A stretch of DNA of 30,650 bases from Pseudomonadota bacterium (GTDB lineage: Bacteria; Pseudomonadota; Alphaproteobacteria; Sphingomonadales; Sphingomonadaceae), in NCBI GenBank assembly GCA_023387085.1, contig JAEWIL010000063.1, forward strand, positions 1 to 30,650. Reading direction: 5' to 3'. Both the position numbers and the translations under genes were made by a program. Below the pieces are notes generated by a model. The model ran no database searches, was not told the origin of the DNA, and saw only the letters and a list, made by a program, of their open reading frames with translations. This document shows positions 8,241 through 16,513 of the stretch, one piece after another (position 1 is the stretch's first letter; each line of letters begins with the position of its first letter).

Positions 8241-9026
8241 ATGTACGGAGTTTATCACGCGGTGGAGCTCGAACTGCGTGCTGCGACGCTTTGGGTCCGG
8301 ATCGGCGGCGAACATCGCAATGAGGATATCGCCGAGATCTTTCGCCGCGCCCATCTGGATCCGGCGGTCCATGCAATCGTCCTTACGGGGATCGAGGAAA
8401 AGCATTTCTGTGTCGGCGGAGGCGGAGCGGCGGCGCCCGATGATGAACAGGAGCGCAACAACTACTGGAACGCCGGCATGCAGTCCGCGCGCGAGATGAT
8501 CTTCGCGATGCTCATGTGCGACAAGCCGATCGTCGCGCGGATCAACGGACATGCCGTCGGGCGCGGCTGCTCGCTCGCGCTGTGCTGCGACATCACGGTC
8601 ATGGCCGATGATGCGAAGATCGGTGACACGCATGTAAAGGTCGGGCTGGTTGCCGGCGACGGGGGCTCGCTCCTCTGGCCGCACCTCGTCGGCAGCGTGC
8701 AGGCGCGGCGCTATCTGCTGACCGGCGACCTTATGACGGGCACGGAGGCGGCGCGGATCGGCCTGGTTACCGAGGCGGTTCCGCGCGAGGCGCTCGATCT
8801 GGCAACCGACAAATGGATCGGGAAGCTGTCGCAAGGCTCGCCCGCGGCAGTGGCGCTCACCAAGCGGGCTCTCAACGCCTCGATCAGGCAAGAGGCTGTC
8901 GCGCACATGGATCTCTCGCTCGGTCTCGAGACACAAAGCTTCCTGACCGCCGATTACCGCGAAGGCATAACTGCGCTCGGCGAACGACGCGCCCCGGCGT
9001 TCCGGGGGCAACAGCATGACAGCTGA
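8241..9026 (+). CDS. Crotonase-fold (enoyl-CoA hydratase/isomerase family) protein
   Basis: 261-residue crotonase-superfamily protein that would act on an acyl-CoA in the cytoplasm. Family motifs are IVLTGIEEKHFCVGG (about 46-60), KPIVARINGHAVGRGCSLALCCDI (about 95-118), VGLVAGDGG and the C-terminal SPAAVALTKRALN. ATG at 8241 is chosen because GGGGAGAGG ends 7 nt upstream; the longer frame from 8070 has no domain content there. Aligned by eye with rat mitochondrial enoyl-CoA hydratase, both catalytic glutamates are missing: E144 is S111 (GCSLAL) and E164 is H131 (DTHVKVGL). Asp140 lies in the loop where some relatives keep an acid. It may therefore be an isomerase, a lyase or a specialised hydratase. 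It overlaps the CoA-transferase gene by 11 nt. Confidence 0.88.
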   Translation: MYGVYHAVELELRAATLWVRIGGEHRNEDIAEIFRRAHLDPAVHAIVLTGIEEKHFCVGGGGAAAPDDEQERNNYWNAGMQSAREMIFAMLMCDKPIVARINGHAVGRGCSLALCCDITVMADDAKIGDTHVKVGLVAGDGGSLLWPHLVGSVQARRYLLTGDLMTGTEAARIGLVTEAVPREALDLATDKWIGKLSQGSPAAVALTKRALNASIRQEAVAHMDLSLGLETQSFLTADYREGITALGERRAPAFRGQQHDS

Positions 9027-10275
9027 CATCTCCGCCGATCTCCTCCCGCTGGCCGGCGTCAGGGTGATCGAGATGGGGAGGCTGATCGCTGCCCCGTTCT
9101 GCGCCCAGATCCTGGGTGACCTGGGAGCCGACGTCATCAAGATCGAACGTATCGGGAGCGGCGACGACTCGCGCACTTACGGCCCGCCCTTTCTAGCCGG
9201 AGACGAGGGCGCGGGCGAGAGCCCCTATTATATGGCGTATAATCGCAACAAGCGGTCGATCGCGATCGATTTCTCGAAGCCCGAAGGCGCCGAAATGATC
9301 CGCCGGCTTGCCGCGGGCTCACAGGTATTCATCGAGAATTTCAAGTCCGGCACCCTCGCGCGTTACGGACTGGACGAGGCCTCGATCCGGAGGGTGCGAC
9401 CCGACATTGTCTATCTGTCTGTAACCGGGTTCGGGCAGGATGGGCCTGGCGCGGCGCGCCCCGCGACCGATGTTGTCATCCAGGGAATCAGCGGTCTGAT
9501 GAGCATGACCGGCGAGGCCGAAGGCCCGCCTCAGAAAGTCGGCGTGTCGATCGCCGATATGACGACCGGTCTCTACGGCGCGATCGGCATCATCACCTCG
9601 CTTTACCGTGCGGCTTCGGGAGGTCGGCCGGGGGAAGCGATCGCCGCCTCGCTTCTCGACTGCACGATGTCGCTGATGGGCGTTCCCGCCGCCTGGACTC
9701 ACATGGAGGGCGCGCCCCCGCGCCGCACCGGCAACGACGCGCGCTCCTCGGTCCCGTCGGGTCTATTCGCATGTCGCGACGGTGAAATACTGCTTCAGGC
9801 AGCGAAGGACGCCGACTTCGGAAAATTATGCAGGGTGCTGGGGTGTGACGAACTGAGCTCGGACCCGCGCTTCGCGAAGCGACTGGACCGCGCCGCCAAC
9901 TACGCGCAGCTCGACCCACTGCTGCGTGCGCGCTTCGCGCAGCGCGGCCGGTCCGAGCTTTACGATGCGATGGTCGCTGCCGATATCATCTGCGGCCCGG
10001 TCAACACGGTCGGTGAGGCGCTTGCCGATGAACAGGTGCGGCACAACGCGGCGGAAATTCCTTCAACGCATGCCGTCGCTCCCGACTTCCCGCTGATCGG
10101 ATCGCCGCTTCGTTTCGCGGGGCGGGCGCCGGCCCTGACGCGGCCACCGCCGCGGCTCGGAGAGCATAGCGTCGAGATATTGGAGGAGTTGCTGGGCCTT
10201 GACGCCGACAGTGTCGCGAAGCTGGTTGAGCGCGGTGTCGTCGAGGCGCGCGGCTTCGTCACCGCCGGCAGCTGA
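9016..10275 (+). CDS. CaiB/BaiF family (class III) CoA-transferase
   Basis: 419-residue formyl-CoA-transferase-fold enzyme that moves CoA between carboxylic acids. The N-terminus LAGVRVIEMGRLIAAPFCAQILGDLGADVIKIER is the family signature. NRNKRSIAIDF and IENFKSGTLARYGLD follow, and SIADMTTGLYGAIG contains D181, which matches the catalytic aspartate of FRC/CaiB enzymes. The C-terminal half has the expected P-V-N-T-V-x-E and SPLRF features. It begins inside the crotonase gene (11-nt overlap), which implies coupled translation. In this setting it may load the pathway acid or recycle CoA from an end product such as a dicarboxylate. Donor and acceptor cannot be read from sequence. Confidence 0.93.
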   Translation: MTADISADLLPLAGVRVIEMGRLIAAPFCAQILGDLGADVIKIERIGSGDDSRTYGPPFLAGDEGAGESPYYMAYNRNKRSIAIDFSKPEGAEMIRRLAAGSQVFIENFKSGTLARYGLDEASIRRVRPDIVYLSVTGFGQDGPGAARPATDVVIQGISGLMSMTGEAEGPPQKVGVSIADMTTGLYGAIGIITSLYRAASGGRPGEAIAASLLDCTMSLMGVPAAWTHMEGAPPRRTGNDARSSVPSGLFACRDGEILLQAAKDADFGKLCRVLGCDELSSDPRFAKRLDRAANYAQLDPLLRARFAQRGRSELYDAMVAADIICGPVNTVGEALADEQVRHNAAEIPSTHAVAPDFPLIGSPLRFAGRAPALTRPPPRLGEHSVEILEELLGLDADSVAKLVERGVVEARGFVTAGS

Positions 10276-10281
10276 CTTCTA

Positions 10282-10293
10282 CATGGCGCCATG
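10282..10293. repeat. 12-bp perfect palindrome downstream of the CoA-transferase gene
   Basis: CATGGCGCCATG, starting 7 nt after the stop codon and 161 nt before the receptor gene. It has no loop or U tract, so a protein-binding site is likelier than a terminator. A 12-bp palindrome is not rare enough to be secure. Confidence 0.3.
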
Positions 10294-10453
10294 ACGATTT
10301 CCCCCTGTCCGAATATCACGCCGCGCCGAATAGTGAGCGGCGAGGAGGGCAGGGCAGGACCTGACGGGAAAAGCACCCGTTTAGCCGCTTTATGAAATTT
10401 GGAGCCGGGCAAGCCGCGACGAGTCTGCCGGTACATCGCAAGGGAGAGGAAAG

Positions 10454-12667
10454 ATGAGAAAGTTCGTGCACGCTGCCCTTCTTGCAGGCTCGGGCTTGAG
10501 TGCCCTGCTGTCCGGCACGGCCTGGGGTCAGGAAGGCGCCATAGGATCGGCCGCCCGGGAATCCGACACCGACACCAACGCCGCAACTGATGGCGACATC
10601 ATCGTTACCGCCCAGCGCCGCGAAGAGCGGCTCACCGACGTGCCGCTGTCGGTCAGCGTGATCGGCGGCGACTTCAGTAGGGACCTGGGTGCGCAGAGCA
10701 CGCGCGACATTTCCCAGCTCGTGCCCGGCATCATCATGCCCTCCTTCGGCCTTGCGGTCCAGCCGGCAATCCGCGGCATCTCGTCCACGGGGACCTCCGC
10801 CGGCGATGAAAGCAATGTGGCGACCTATATCGACGACTTCTATCTGGGATCCTCGAACGAAGGGGTCATGGATCTCGCGGACGTGGAGCGCATCGAGGTC
10901 CTGAAAGGGCCGCAGGGAACCCTCTTTGGCCGCAATGCCACGGGCGGCGCGATCCGCGTGTTTACCCGCAAGCCGCAATTCAAACCCGAGGCGGTAATGA
11001 CTGCGAGCTACGGATTCGATTTCAACGAGATCAAGGCGAGCGCCTTTGCGACGGGTCCCCTGTCCGACACGGTGGCCGTGTCCGCGGCGGTCAACTATGT
11101 CCATGATGACGGCTATGTCCTCAACATCAACACCGGCAATCGGTCGGCCTACCGGCGGCTCTTCTCGATCCGCGGCCGCGTCCTCTTCGCCCCGAGCGAC
11201 GATTTCGATGTCGTTCTGACCGGCTATCGATCGCGTGGAAATGACACAACGGCCTATGCGCTGGCACCGCTCGACGGGAACCTGCTTCTGTATAGCAACC
11301 CAGCTGTGCAACGCCCGCAAACACCTCAGGAAATTTCGTCGATCGACCCGGTTTACTTTCTCCAGAATTACGGCGCGCAGGCGAATGCCGAGCTGCGACT
11401 GCCGGGCGTCGATATCAAATCGATCACGGGATATCGCAAGTCTAACGCCCGCTTCGGCTTCGACTCCGATCGCACCAACCTCCCGGTCGCGTCGGGTTTC
11501 CTTCTGACCGAGCAGAAGATTTTCAGCCAGGAGCTGAACTTCTCGTCCGACTGGTCGGGGCCATTCTCGGCGACCGGGGGCCTCTATTATTATCACTCGG
11601 ATGCAACGCTGAACAACGCGTCCTATCCCGGGGATTTCACCTACACCGGCAGTAACAGCCAGCCCCTCGATCCGAAGACCCTCAATTTCGAGGGCAATGT
11701 GGTGACCAAAAGCTTCGCCGCATTTGGCGAAGCAACCATCGAGATCAGCGAGAGGCTGAAGCTGACCGGCGGGCTTCGCTACACAAATGAGAAGAAGACC
11801 TATAATTATCGCGATATCGTGCGCGCCGCAGGGCTTCGTTCAATTGTCGACGACAGCCGGACATTTGAAAAACTGACCTATCGCGCCGTCGCCCAGTATA
11901 ATTTCACGCCCGACGCCAATATCTACGCCTCGTTCAACACGGGCTTCAAAAGCGGCGTCTACAACGCCAATTCCTTCCCTGTGAACCTGGTTGAGCCTGA
12001 GAATGTCGATGCCTATGAAATCGGTGCAAAAGCGCGCATTCGGGGTATGAACTTCTCGCTTGCCGCCTTCCACTACGATTATACCAACATCCAGGTGCAA
12101 GCCGTCGAGCAGATCAACGGCATCAACGTAGTGAGGCTTCTCAACGCGGCTACGGGCAAGATCACTGGCGTCGACTTCAACGTCAGCGGGCGCGTTTCCC
12201 CCGGTCTCCAGATCAATGCGGGTCTCGGCTGGCTGCCGAAGGCTGATTATGACCGCTTCCCGACCGCGCTGGTGTTCGTGCCCATCCCGGGTGCGAACGG
12301 CAACACGACGGTTTCGCCGTTCGATGCCTCGGGCTATCGCCTCATCCGGTCCCCAAAACTCACCGCCAACCTCGGCGCCACCTACGAAACGCCCTTGGCG
12401 AGGGGCACTCTCAGGATTAGCGGCAACTACAGCTATAACAGCGGATATCACGCGTTCCAGACCGCCTATTACCGGCAATCATCCTATTCACTGGTGAACG
12501 GGAACGTTGGCTGGACGACGCCTGATGAGCACTTCACATTCTCGCTGTTCGCCGAGAACCTGTTCAATAAGCGTTACGGCATCTACGAAGTCCAGAATGC
12601 CAATGGCGCGTCGCGCGCTTGGGCGCGACCCCGTCTCATCGGCCTGAAGCTGCAGGCGCGACTTTGA
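10454..12667 (+). CDS. TonB-dependent outer-membrane receptor
   Basis: 737-residue outer-membrane active transporter. The signal peptide is about residues 1-25, with cleavage near AWG/QEG. The TonB box region is DIIVTAQRREERL (about 49-61), followed by the plug domain (VPLSVSVIGGDFSRDLGAQSTRDISQLVPGI; VERIEVLKGPQGTLFGRNATGGAI) and a beta-barrel ending in GLKLQARL. The stretch RPRLIGLKL is the usual final strand. AGAGG lies just upstream of the ATG. It is the FecA/SusC-like uptake component used by sphingomonads for many organic substrates as well as siderophores. Its position between CoA-transferase and MFS genes argues for import of the catabolic substrate rather than iron. It is followed by the MFS gene after 22 nt. 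Confidence 0.95.
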   Translation: MRKFVHAALLAGSGLSALLSGTAWGQEGAIGSAARESDTDTNAATDGDIIVTAQRREERLTDVPLSVSVIGGDFSRDLGAQSTRDISQLVPGIIMPSFGLAVQPAIRGISSTGTSAGDESNVATYIDDFYLGSSNEGVMDLADVERIEVLKGPQGTLFGRNATGGAIRVFTRKPQFKPEAVMTASYGFDFNEIKASAFATGPLSDTVAVSAAVNYVHDDGYVLNINTGNRSAYRRLFSIRGRVLFAPSDDFDVVLTGYRSRGNDTTAYALAPLDGNLLLYSNPAVQRPQTPQEISSIDPVYFLQNYGAQANAELRLPGVDIKSITGYRKSNARFGFDSDRTNLPVASGFLLTEQKIFSQELNFSSDWSGPFSATGGLYYYHSDATLNNASYPGDFTYTGSNSQPLDPKTLNFEGNVVTKSFAAFGEATIEISERLKLTGGLRYTNEKKTYNYRDIVRAAGLRSIVDDSRTFEKLTYRAVAQYNFTPDANIYASFNTGFKSGVYNANSFPVNLVEPENVDAYEIGAKARIRGMNFSLAAFHYDYTNIQVQAVEQINGINVVRLLNAATGKITGVDFNVSGRVSPGLQINAGLGWLPKADYDRFPTALVFVPIPGANGNTTVSPFDASGYRLIRSPKLTANLGATYETPLARGTLRISGNYSYNSGYHAFQTAYYRQSSYSLVNGNVGWTTPDEHFTFSLFAENLFNKRYGIYEVQNANGASRAWARPRLIGLKLQARL

Positions 12668-12689
12668 GAGCCAGTGGCGGAGACCGTTG

Positions 12690-14051
12690 ATGATGCACAA
12701 TGTTGAGGCAACGGCCGTCGCTGCCAATGACACGCCGTCGATCAGGGCCCCGACGCCCGTCGAGATATCCGCTCATTCGCGTATATCGCTCGCGGTCTTC
12801 GTCCTTGCCTATCTTCTGTCGATCGCCGACCGGCATCTCCTCAGCATGCTGGTCGAACCGATCAAGGCGGATCTGCATCTCAACGATATCGAGATCGGCC
12901 TGCTGCAGGGGTTCGCCTTCTCGGCGCTTTACGCGGTGGTCGGTGTTCCGCTGGGCATGCTTGCCGATCGAATGAGCCGCAAGCGGATCATGGCGGCCGG
13001 CGTGATCGTGTGGAGTGCCTGTACCGCGTTCTGCGGGCTTAGCTCCAATTTCCTGCAGATTTTTCTCATGCGAATGGGCGTCGGAGCAGGCGAGGCGGCT
13101 CTCACTCCGGCCGTCCATTCGTCGCTGAGCGATTCGTTCCCGCGCAACAAATTGGCCGGCGCGCTCTCGGTATATATGCTGGGCACGACGATCGGAGCGG
13201 GCTTTTCATTGATCCTTGGAGGGGCGATCGTCGAAGCGATATCGCGCGAAGGTGCGATGACACTCCCCGTCTTCGGAACGCTGCCGGCCTGGCGTGCTGC
13301 TTTCGTGCTCATTGCGCTGCCAGGGATCATCGTCGCAGCGCTCCTCCTTCTCACGAAGGAACCGGTACGCACCAACGCGAAGCCGGTTGCCCGCACCTTT
13401 GATATTCGCCCGCTCCTTGCCTGCATGCGCGCTAACTCGAGGGTCTTCATGTCGATCTATGCGACTTCGGTGCTGCTCGCGGCTATCGGCGGTCTGATGG
13501 TCGCCTGGTATCCCGTGCACCTCATGCGAAAGTTCGGACTTGGTCCCGCCGAGGTGGGCCATCGGATCGGCTGGATATTCATGGTCGCGGGTACGATCGG
13601 GACCCTCTCGGCCGGCCGCATCTCCGGATGGCTGGCCGACAGGGGTTCGCATGACGCCAACATGCGGTTGCTGGCGATCATCGGTCTGGCGATGACCATC
13701 CCGGCCTTTGCTGCTCCGCTGATGCCGGATCTGTTCAGCTTCACGCTCTGTTTCATTCCGCTCAGTCTGCTGTTCTTCGGATATTTCACCTGCGCCTCGG
13801 CGGCCGTTCAGCTCGCGACGCCGTCCGCACTGCGAGCAACGAATGCCGGCGTGTTTCTCCTCGCCAACAGCATGCTGGGCATTTCGACGGGCTCGGCAAT
13901 CGTGCCGATTGTCGATGGCTGGATCTACGGACGGTCGACAGATCTCAGTATCGCTCTGGCGATCGTCTCGGCCGTTTGCAGCCTGGCTGCCGGGATTTTC
14001 GCTATCTGGGGTCGGCGCCAGTACGGCGAGCGGGTCGCCGCCCTGGGCTGA
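12690..14051 (+). CDS. Spinster-type MFS transporter
   Basis: 453-residue inner-membrane major facilitator with about 12 hydrophobic segments, beginning with LAVFVLAYLLSIADRHLLSMLVEPIKADL. The loop 2-3 motif A is GMLADRMSRKR, and RMGVGAGEAALTPAVHSSLSD is typical of the spinster-like subgroup. I place the start at ATG 12690 (GGAG 12679-12682, 7 nt upstream); TTG at 12687 and ATG at 12693 are alternatives. It follows the receptor gene by 22 nt, so receptor and MFS likely form a two-membrane uptake route for the same substrate. Export of an intermediate is the alternative reading. Confidence 0.93.
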   Translation: MMHNVEATAVAANDTPSIRAPTPVEISAHSRISLAVFVLAYLLSIADRHLLSMLVEPIKADLHLNDIEIGLLQGFAFSALYAVVGVPLGMLADRMSRKRIMAAGVIVWSACTAFCGLSSNFLQIFLMRMGVGAGEAALTPAVHSSLSDSFPRNKLAGALSVYMLGTTIGAGFSLILGGAIVEAISREGAMTLPVFGTLPAWRAAFVLIALPGIIVAALLLLTKEPVRTNAKPVARTFDIRPLLACMRANSRVFMSIYATSVLLAAIGGLMVAWYPVHLMRKFGLGPAEVGHRIGWIFMVAGTIGTLSAGRISGWLADRGSHDANMRLLAIIGLAMTIPAFAAPLMPDLFSFTLCFIPLSLLFFGYFTCASAAVQLATPSALRATNAGVFLLANSMLGISTGSAIVPIVDGWIYGRSTDLSIALAIVSAVCSLAAGIFAIWGRRQYGERVAALG

Positions 14052-14083
14052 ACGGTCCCGCGCACCAGACATCGGAGCTTGCC

Positions 14084-14839
14084 ATGAAGAAGACCAGCGA
14101 ACAGATTTTGGAGCGCGTCGCGCGCGAGCGGGGCTTCGTCGGGGATTTCCACGAAGCCATGCTGGCGATTAATCCGCGCTGGCTGGAAATCTACCTCGAC
14201 TTCGGAGGCGCACCTGACAAGCTCGGGGTTATCTCGAAGAAGCTGAAGCACCTGATATGGATCACCGTCGACAGTCTGCCGGCGCATCTTTACCCGCGCG
14301 GGATCAAGCGCCACATCGAGATGGCCCGCGCCGACGGCGCGACGTTCGACGAGATTTTCGAGGCGATCGCGATCGCCTGCGACACGGTGATGATGACCTG
14401 CGACACTGCCATGCCGATCCTGTTCGAAGAACTTGGCATTGCCGAGGACGACATCCCTCCCTCAGCCGCCGCGGAGCGCTTGGCGGCGCTTGAGGTCGAG
14501 ATGATGGAGCGCCGCGGAGAATGGCCCGCCTGGATGGCGAGGCTCTACGCGATCGCGCCCGATTATGTCGACGCGGTGACCGATCTGATCCTCGAACCGT
14601 CGCGTGCCAACGCGCTCGACGCGAAATCACGCGCGTTCATCTATCTCGCGCTGAACGCATCGCCAGTGATCAACAACCCTGCGGGAGTCCGGCGTCACGT
14701 CCGCCAGGCCCTTGAGCTCGGAGCGACTGTCGAGGAACTCGTCGAGGTGATCCAGTTGTCGGGCATGATCGCCTTCCATTCCTCCTCCGTCGCTCTGCCC
14801 ATTTTGCGCGACGTGATCGACGAGGCTGCCGACCGATAG
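14084..14839 (+). CDS. Two-domain carboxymuconolactone decarboxylase family protein
   Basis: 251-residue protein made of two AhpD/CMD-like helical repeats. The first is KKLKHLIWITVDSLPAHLYPRGIKRHIEMARADGATFDEIFEAI, and the second is KSRAFIYLALNASPVINNPAGVRRHVRQALELGATVEELVEVIQL. Each has the family pattern of a long helix, His, six or seven residues, GAT and an E-[IL] helix. Neither repeat has the CxxC pair of AhpD peroxidase-type members, so disulfide chemistry is unlikely; lactone decarboxylation or another lyase-type role remains open. GGAG lies 6 nt before the ATG. It follows the MFS gene by 32 nt and is the last gene of the plus-strand run. Confidence 0.85.
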   Translation: MKKTSEQILERVARERGFVGDFHEAMLAINPRWLEIYLDFGGAPDKLGVISKKLKHLIWITVDSLPAHLYPRGIKRHIEMARADGATFDEIFEAIAIACDTVMMTCDTAMPILFEELGIAEDDIPPSAAAERLAALEVEMMERRGEWPAWMARLYAIAPDYVDAVTDLILEPSRANALDAKSRAFIYLALNASPVINNPAGVRRHVRQALELGATVEELVEVIQLSGMIAFHSSSVALPILRDVIDEAADR

Positions 14840-14953
14840 CCCGCGCCGTCTTTCTCACCGCGATTGGCCTGTGCGGATGGAGAAGGCGGCCGGCCATCAA
14901 CGGCCCGGCGCGCGATTTCCTGAAATTGCCTTGCTGGGCTTCGGTGATGATTT

Positions 14954-14969
14954 GCGCCCGTACGGGCGC
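14954..14969. repeat. 16-bp perfect palindrome in a convergent gap
   Basis: GCGCCC-GTAC-GGGCGC, a fully self-complementary 16-mer. It lies in the 241-nt space between the end of the carboxymuconolactone-family gene and the end of the glutaryl-CoA-dehydrogenase-like gene. As RNA it could form a 6-bp stem with a 4-nt loop in either transcript, but neither side has a U run. It may help end both transcripts or bind a protein. Confidence 0.4.
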
Positions 14970-15080
14970 TGCTCTTCGCCGCGAGAGGATCGGAATTCTC
15001 TCCGGGCTTGCCGTGGCGCTGCGGGAGGACCGCAATGTCTCGACACATGCTGCGATGGTTGAGGAGGCTGGATCCGCTGC

Positions 15081-16256
15081 CTAGAAGGCTGCGAGGCCGG
15101 TGATCGCGCGGCCCAGGATGAGCGCGTGAATATCGTGGGTACCCTCATAGGTGTTGACGGTTTCCAGATTCATCGCGTGTCGGATCACGTGATATTCACC
15201 GGAGATGCCGTTTCCGCCATGCATGTCGCGGGCCGTCCTGGCGATGTCGAGCGCCTTGCCCACATTGTTGCGTTTCACGAGCGATGACATTTCGGGGCAA
15301 TACTGGCCCTCGTCCATCAGGCGACCGACGCGCAGCGATGCATGCAGTCCCAGGGAAATCTCGGTTGCCATATCGGCAAGCTTCTTCTGGAAGAGCTGGG
15401 TCGCGGCGAGCGGCCGACCAAATTGCTCGCGGTCAAGGCCATATTGCCGCGCCGCATGGAAGCAGAATTCCGCGGCTCCGATGGCGCCCCATGAGATCCC
15501 GTAACGGGCTCGGTTGAGACAGCCGAAAGGACCTTTCAATCCTTCAATTCCTGGAAGCAGAGCATCGTCTCCGACCTCGACATCGTCAAGCGAGATCATT
15601 CCGGTGATCGAGGTGCGAAGCGAGAGCTTCCCCTCAATCTTCGATACGGCCAGCCCCTTCATATCCTTATCCAGTATGAACCCGCGGACGGCACCGTCAT
15701 CGCCGTCGGATTTCGCCCAGATGATAAAGACATCGGCCACAGGCGCATTCGAGATCCATGTCTTGGTGCCCGACAGGCGATAGCCACCGTCGATCCTCCG
15801 CGCGCGGGTGCGCATGCCTTGGGGATCGGACCCCGCATCGGGCTCGGTCAGCCCGAAGCAGCCGATGGACTGACCGCTGGCGAGCCGCGGCAGGTACCGG
15901 CGCTTCTGTTTCTCGGTTCCGAATGCGTAAATCGGATGTATGACAAGGCTCGACTGGACGCTCATCATCGACCTGTAGCCGCTGTCTACCCGTTCGATCT
16001 CGCGCGCTATCAGGCCGTAGGCGACATAACTGCTCCCGGCGCCGCCATATTGCTCTGGAAGCGTGGGGCCGAGAAGTCCGAGCGACCCGAGTTCGCTAAA
16101 GATGGCTGTGTCGACGGCTTCTCGCTCGAAAGCGTCCACCACGCGTGGAAGCAGTCTTTCCTGCGCATAGGATCGCGCGGCATCGCGGATCATCCGCTCT
16201 TCCGCGGTGAGCTCGTCGTCGAGGGACAGAGGATCAAGATAGTCAAATGCGGTCAT
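15081..16256 (-). CDS. gcdH: Glutaryl-CoA dehydrogenase-like acyl-CoA dehydrogenase
   Basis: 391-residue FAD enzyme close to glutaryl-CoA dehydrogenase, which oxidises and decarboxylates glutaryl-CoA to crotonyl-CoA. Telling segments are GYRSMMSVQSSLVIHPIYAFG (which contains the family's substrate-binding Arg), IGCFGLTEPDAGSDPQGMRTRA, REQFGRPLAATQLFQKKLADM, and NTYEGTHDIHALILGRAITG with the catalytic base E371. ATG at 16256 is chosen over 16274 because GGAGG lies 5 nt upstream and the length matches the family. Unlike the four other dehydrogenase genes in the window, it is a complete homotetramer-type enzyme. It may drain a C5 dicarboxyl intermediate of this pathway or serve general aromatic/lysine catabolism. 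Confidence 0.9.
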   Translation of the reverse strand: MTAFDYLDPLSLDDELTAEERMIRDAARSYAQERLLPRVVDAFEREAVDTAIFSELGSLGLLGPTLPEQYGGAGSSYVAYGLIAREIERVDSGYRSMMSVQSSLVIHPIYAFGTEKQKRRYLPRLASGQSIGCFGLTEPDAGSDPQGMRTRARRIDGGYRLSGTKTWISNAPVADVFIIWAKSDGDDGAVRGFILDKDMKGLAVSKIEGKLSLRTSITGMISLDDVEVGDDALLPGIEGLKGPFGCLNRARYGISWGAIGAAEFCFHAARQYGLDREQFGRPLAATQLFQKKLADMATEISLGLHASLRVGRLMDEGQYCPEMSSLVKRNNVGKALDIARTARDMHGGNGISGEYHVIRHAMNLETVNTYEGTHDIHALILGRAITGLAAF

Positions 16257-16354
16257 GCGAACCTCCGCTGGCATTATGATGGCGCCCGGCGACCGGACGA
16301 TTTCACGTCGCGAAGTTTAGGCCTCGATGGAAAGGGCGGTCTCGCATGCCTTGA

Positions 16355-16369
16355 GGGGAATATGTCCCC
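16355..16369. repeat. Small inverted repeat in a divergent promoter region
   Basis: GGGGA and TCCCC flank ATATG in the 257-nt gap between the glutaryl-CoA-dehydrogenase-like gene (minus) and the nitronate-monooxygenase-family gene (plus). It could be a regulator site. The arms are only 5 bp. Confidence 0.25.
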
Positions 16370-16513
16370 CGTGCAGTCCCGCCAGCCTCGGCGCAGGACC
16401 CCGCTCGCATGGCTCGATGCCATCTACTCCTTGGCATGCCGCGCGCAGCGGTTGGCATGGACACGGTCCGGCTCGCCCTTCGGCTTGCCGCGAAATCCAA
16501 GCGGGAGGACAGC

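Noticed and set aside
8172..9176. 334-codon minus-strand open frame over the crotonase gene
   Set aside because: Antisense shadow; the plus strand has clear crotonase motifs and a good ribosome binding site.
11238..11351. Purine/pyrimidine patches in the receptor gene that look lower in GC than their surroundings
   Set aside because: Normal for beta-barrel strand coding; the frame and motifs continue without break, so there is no sign of insertion or frameshift.
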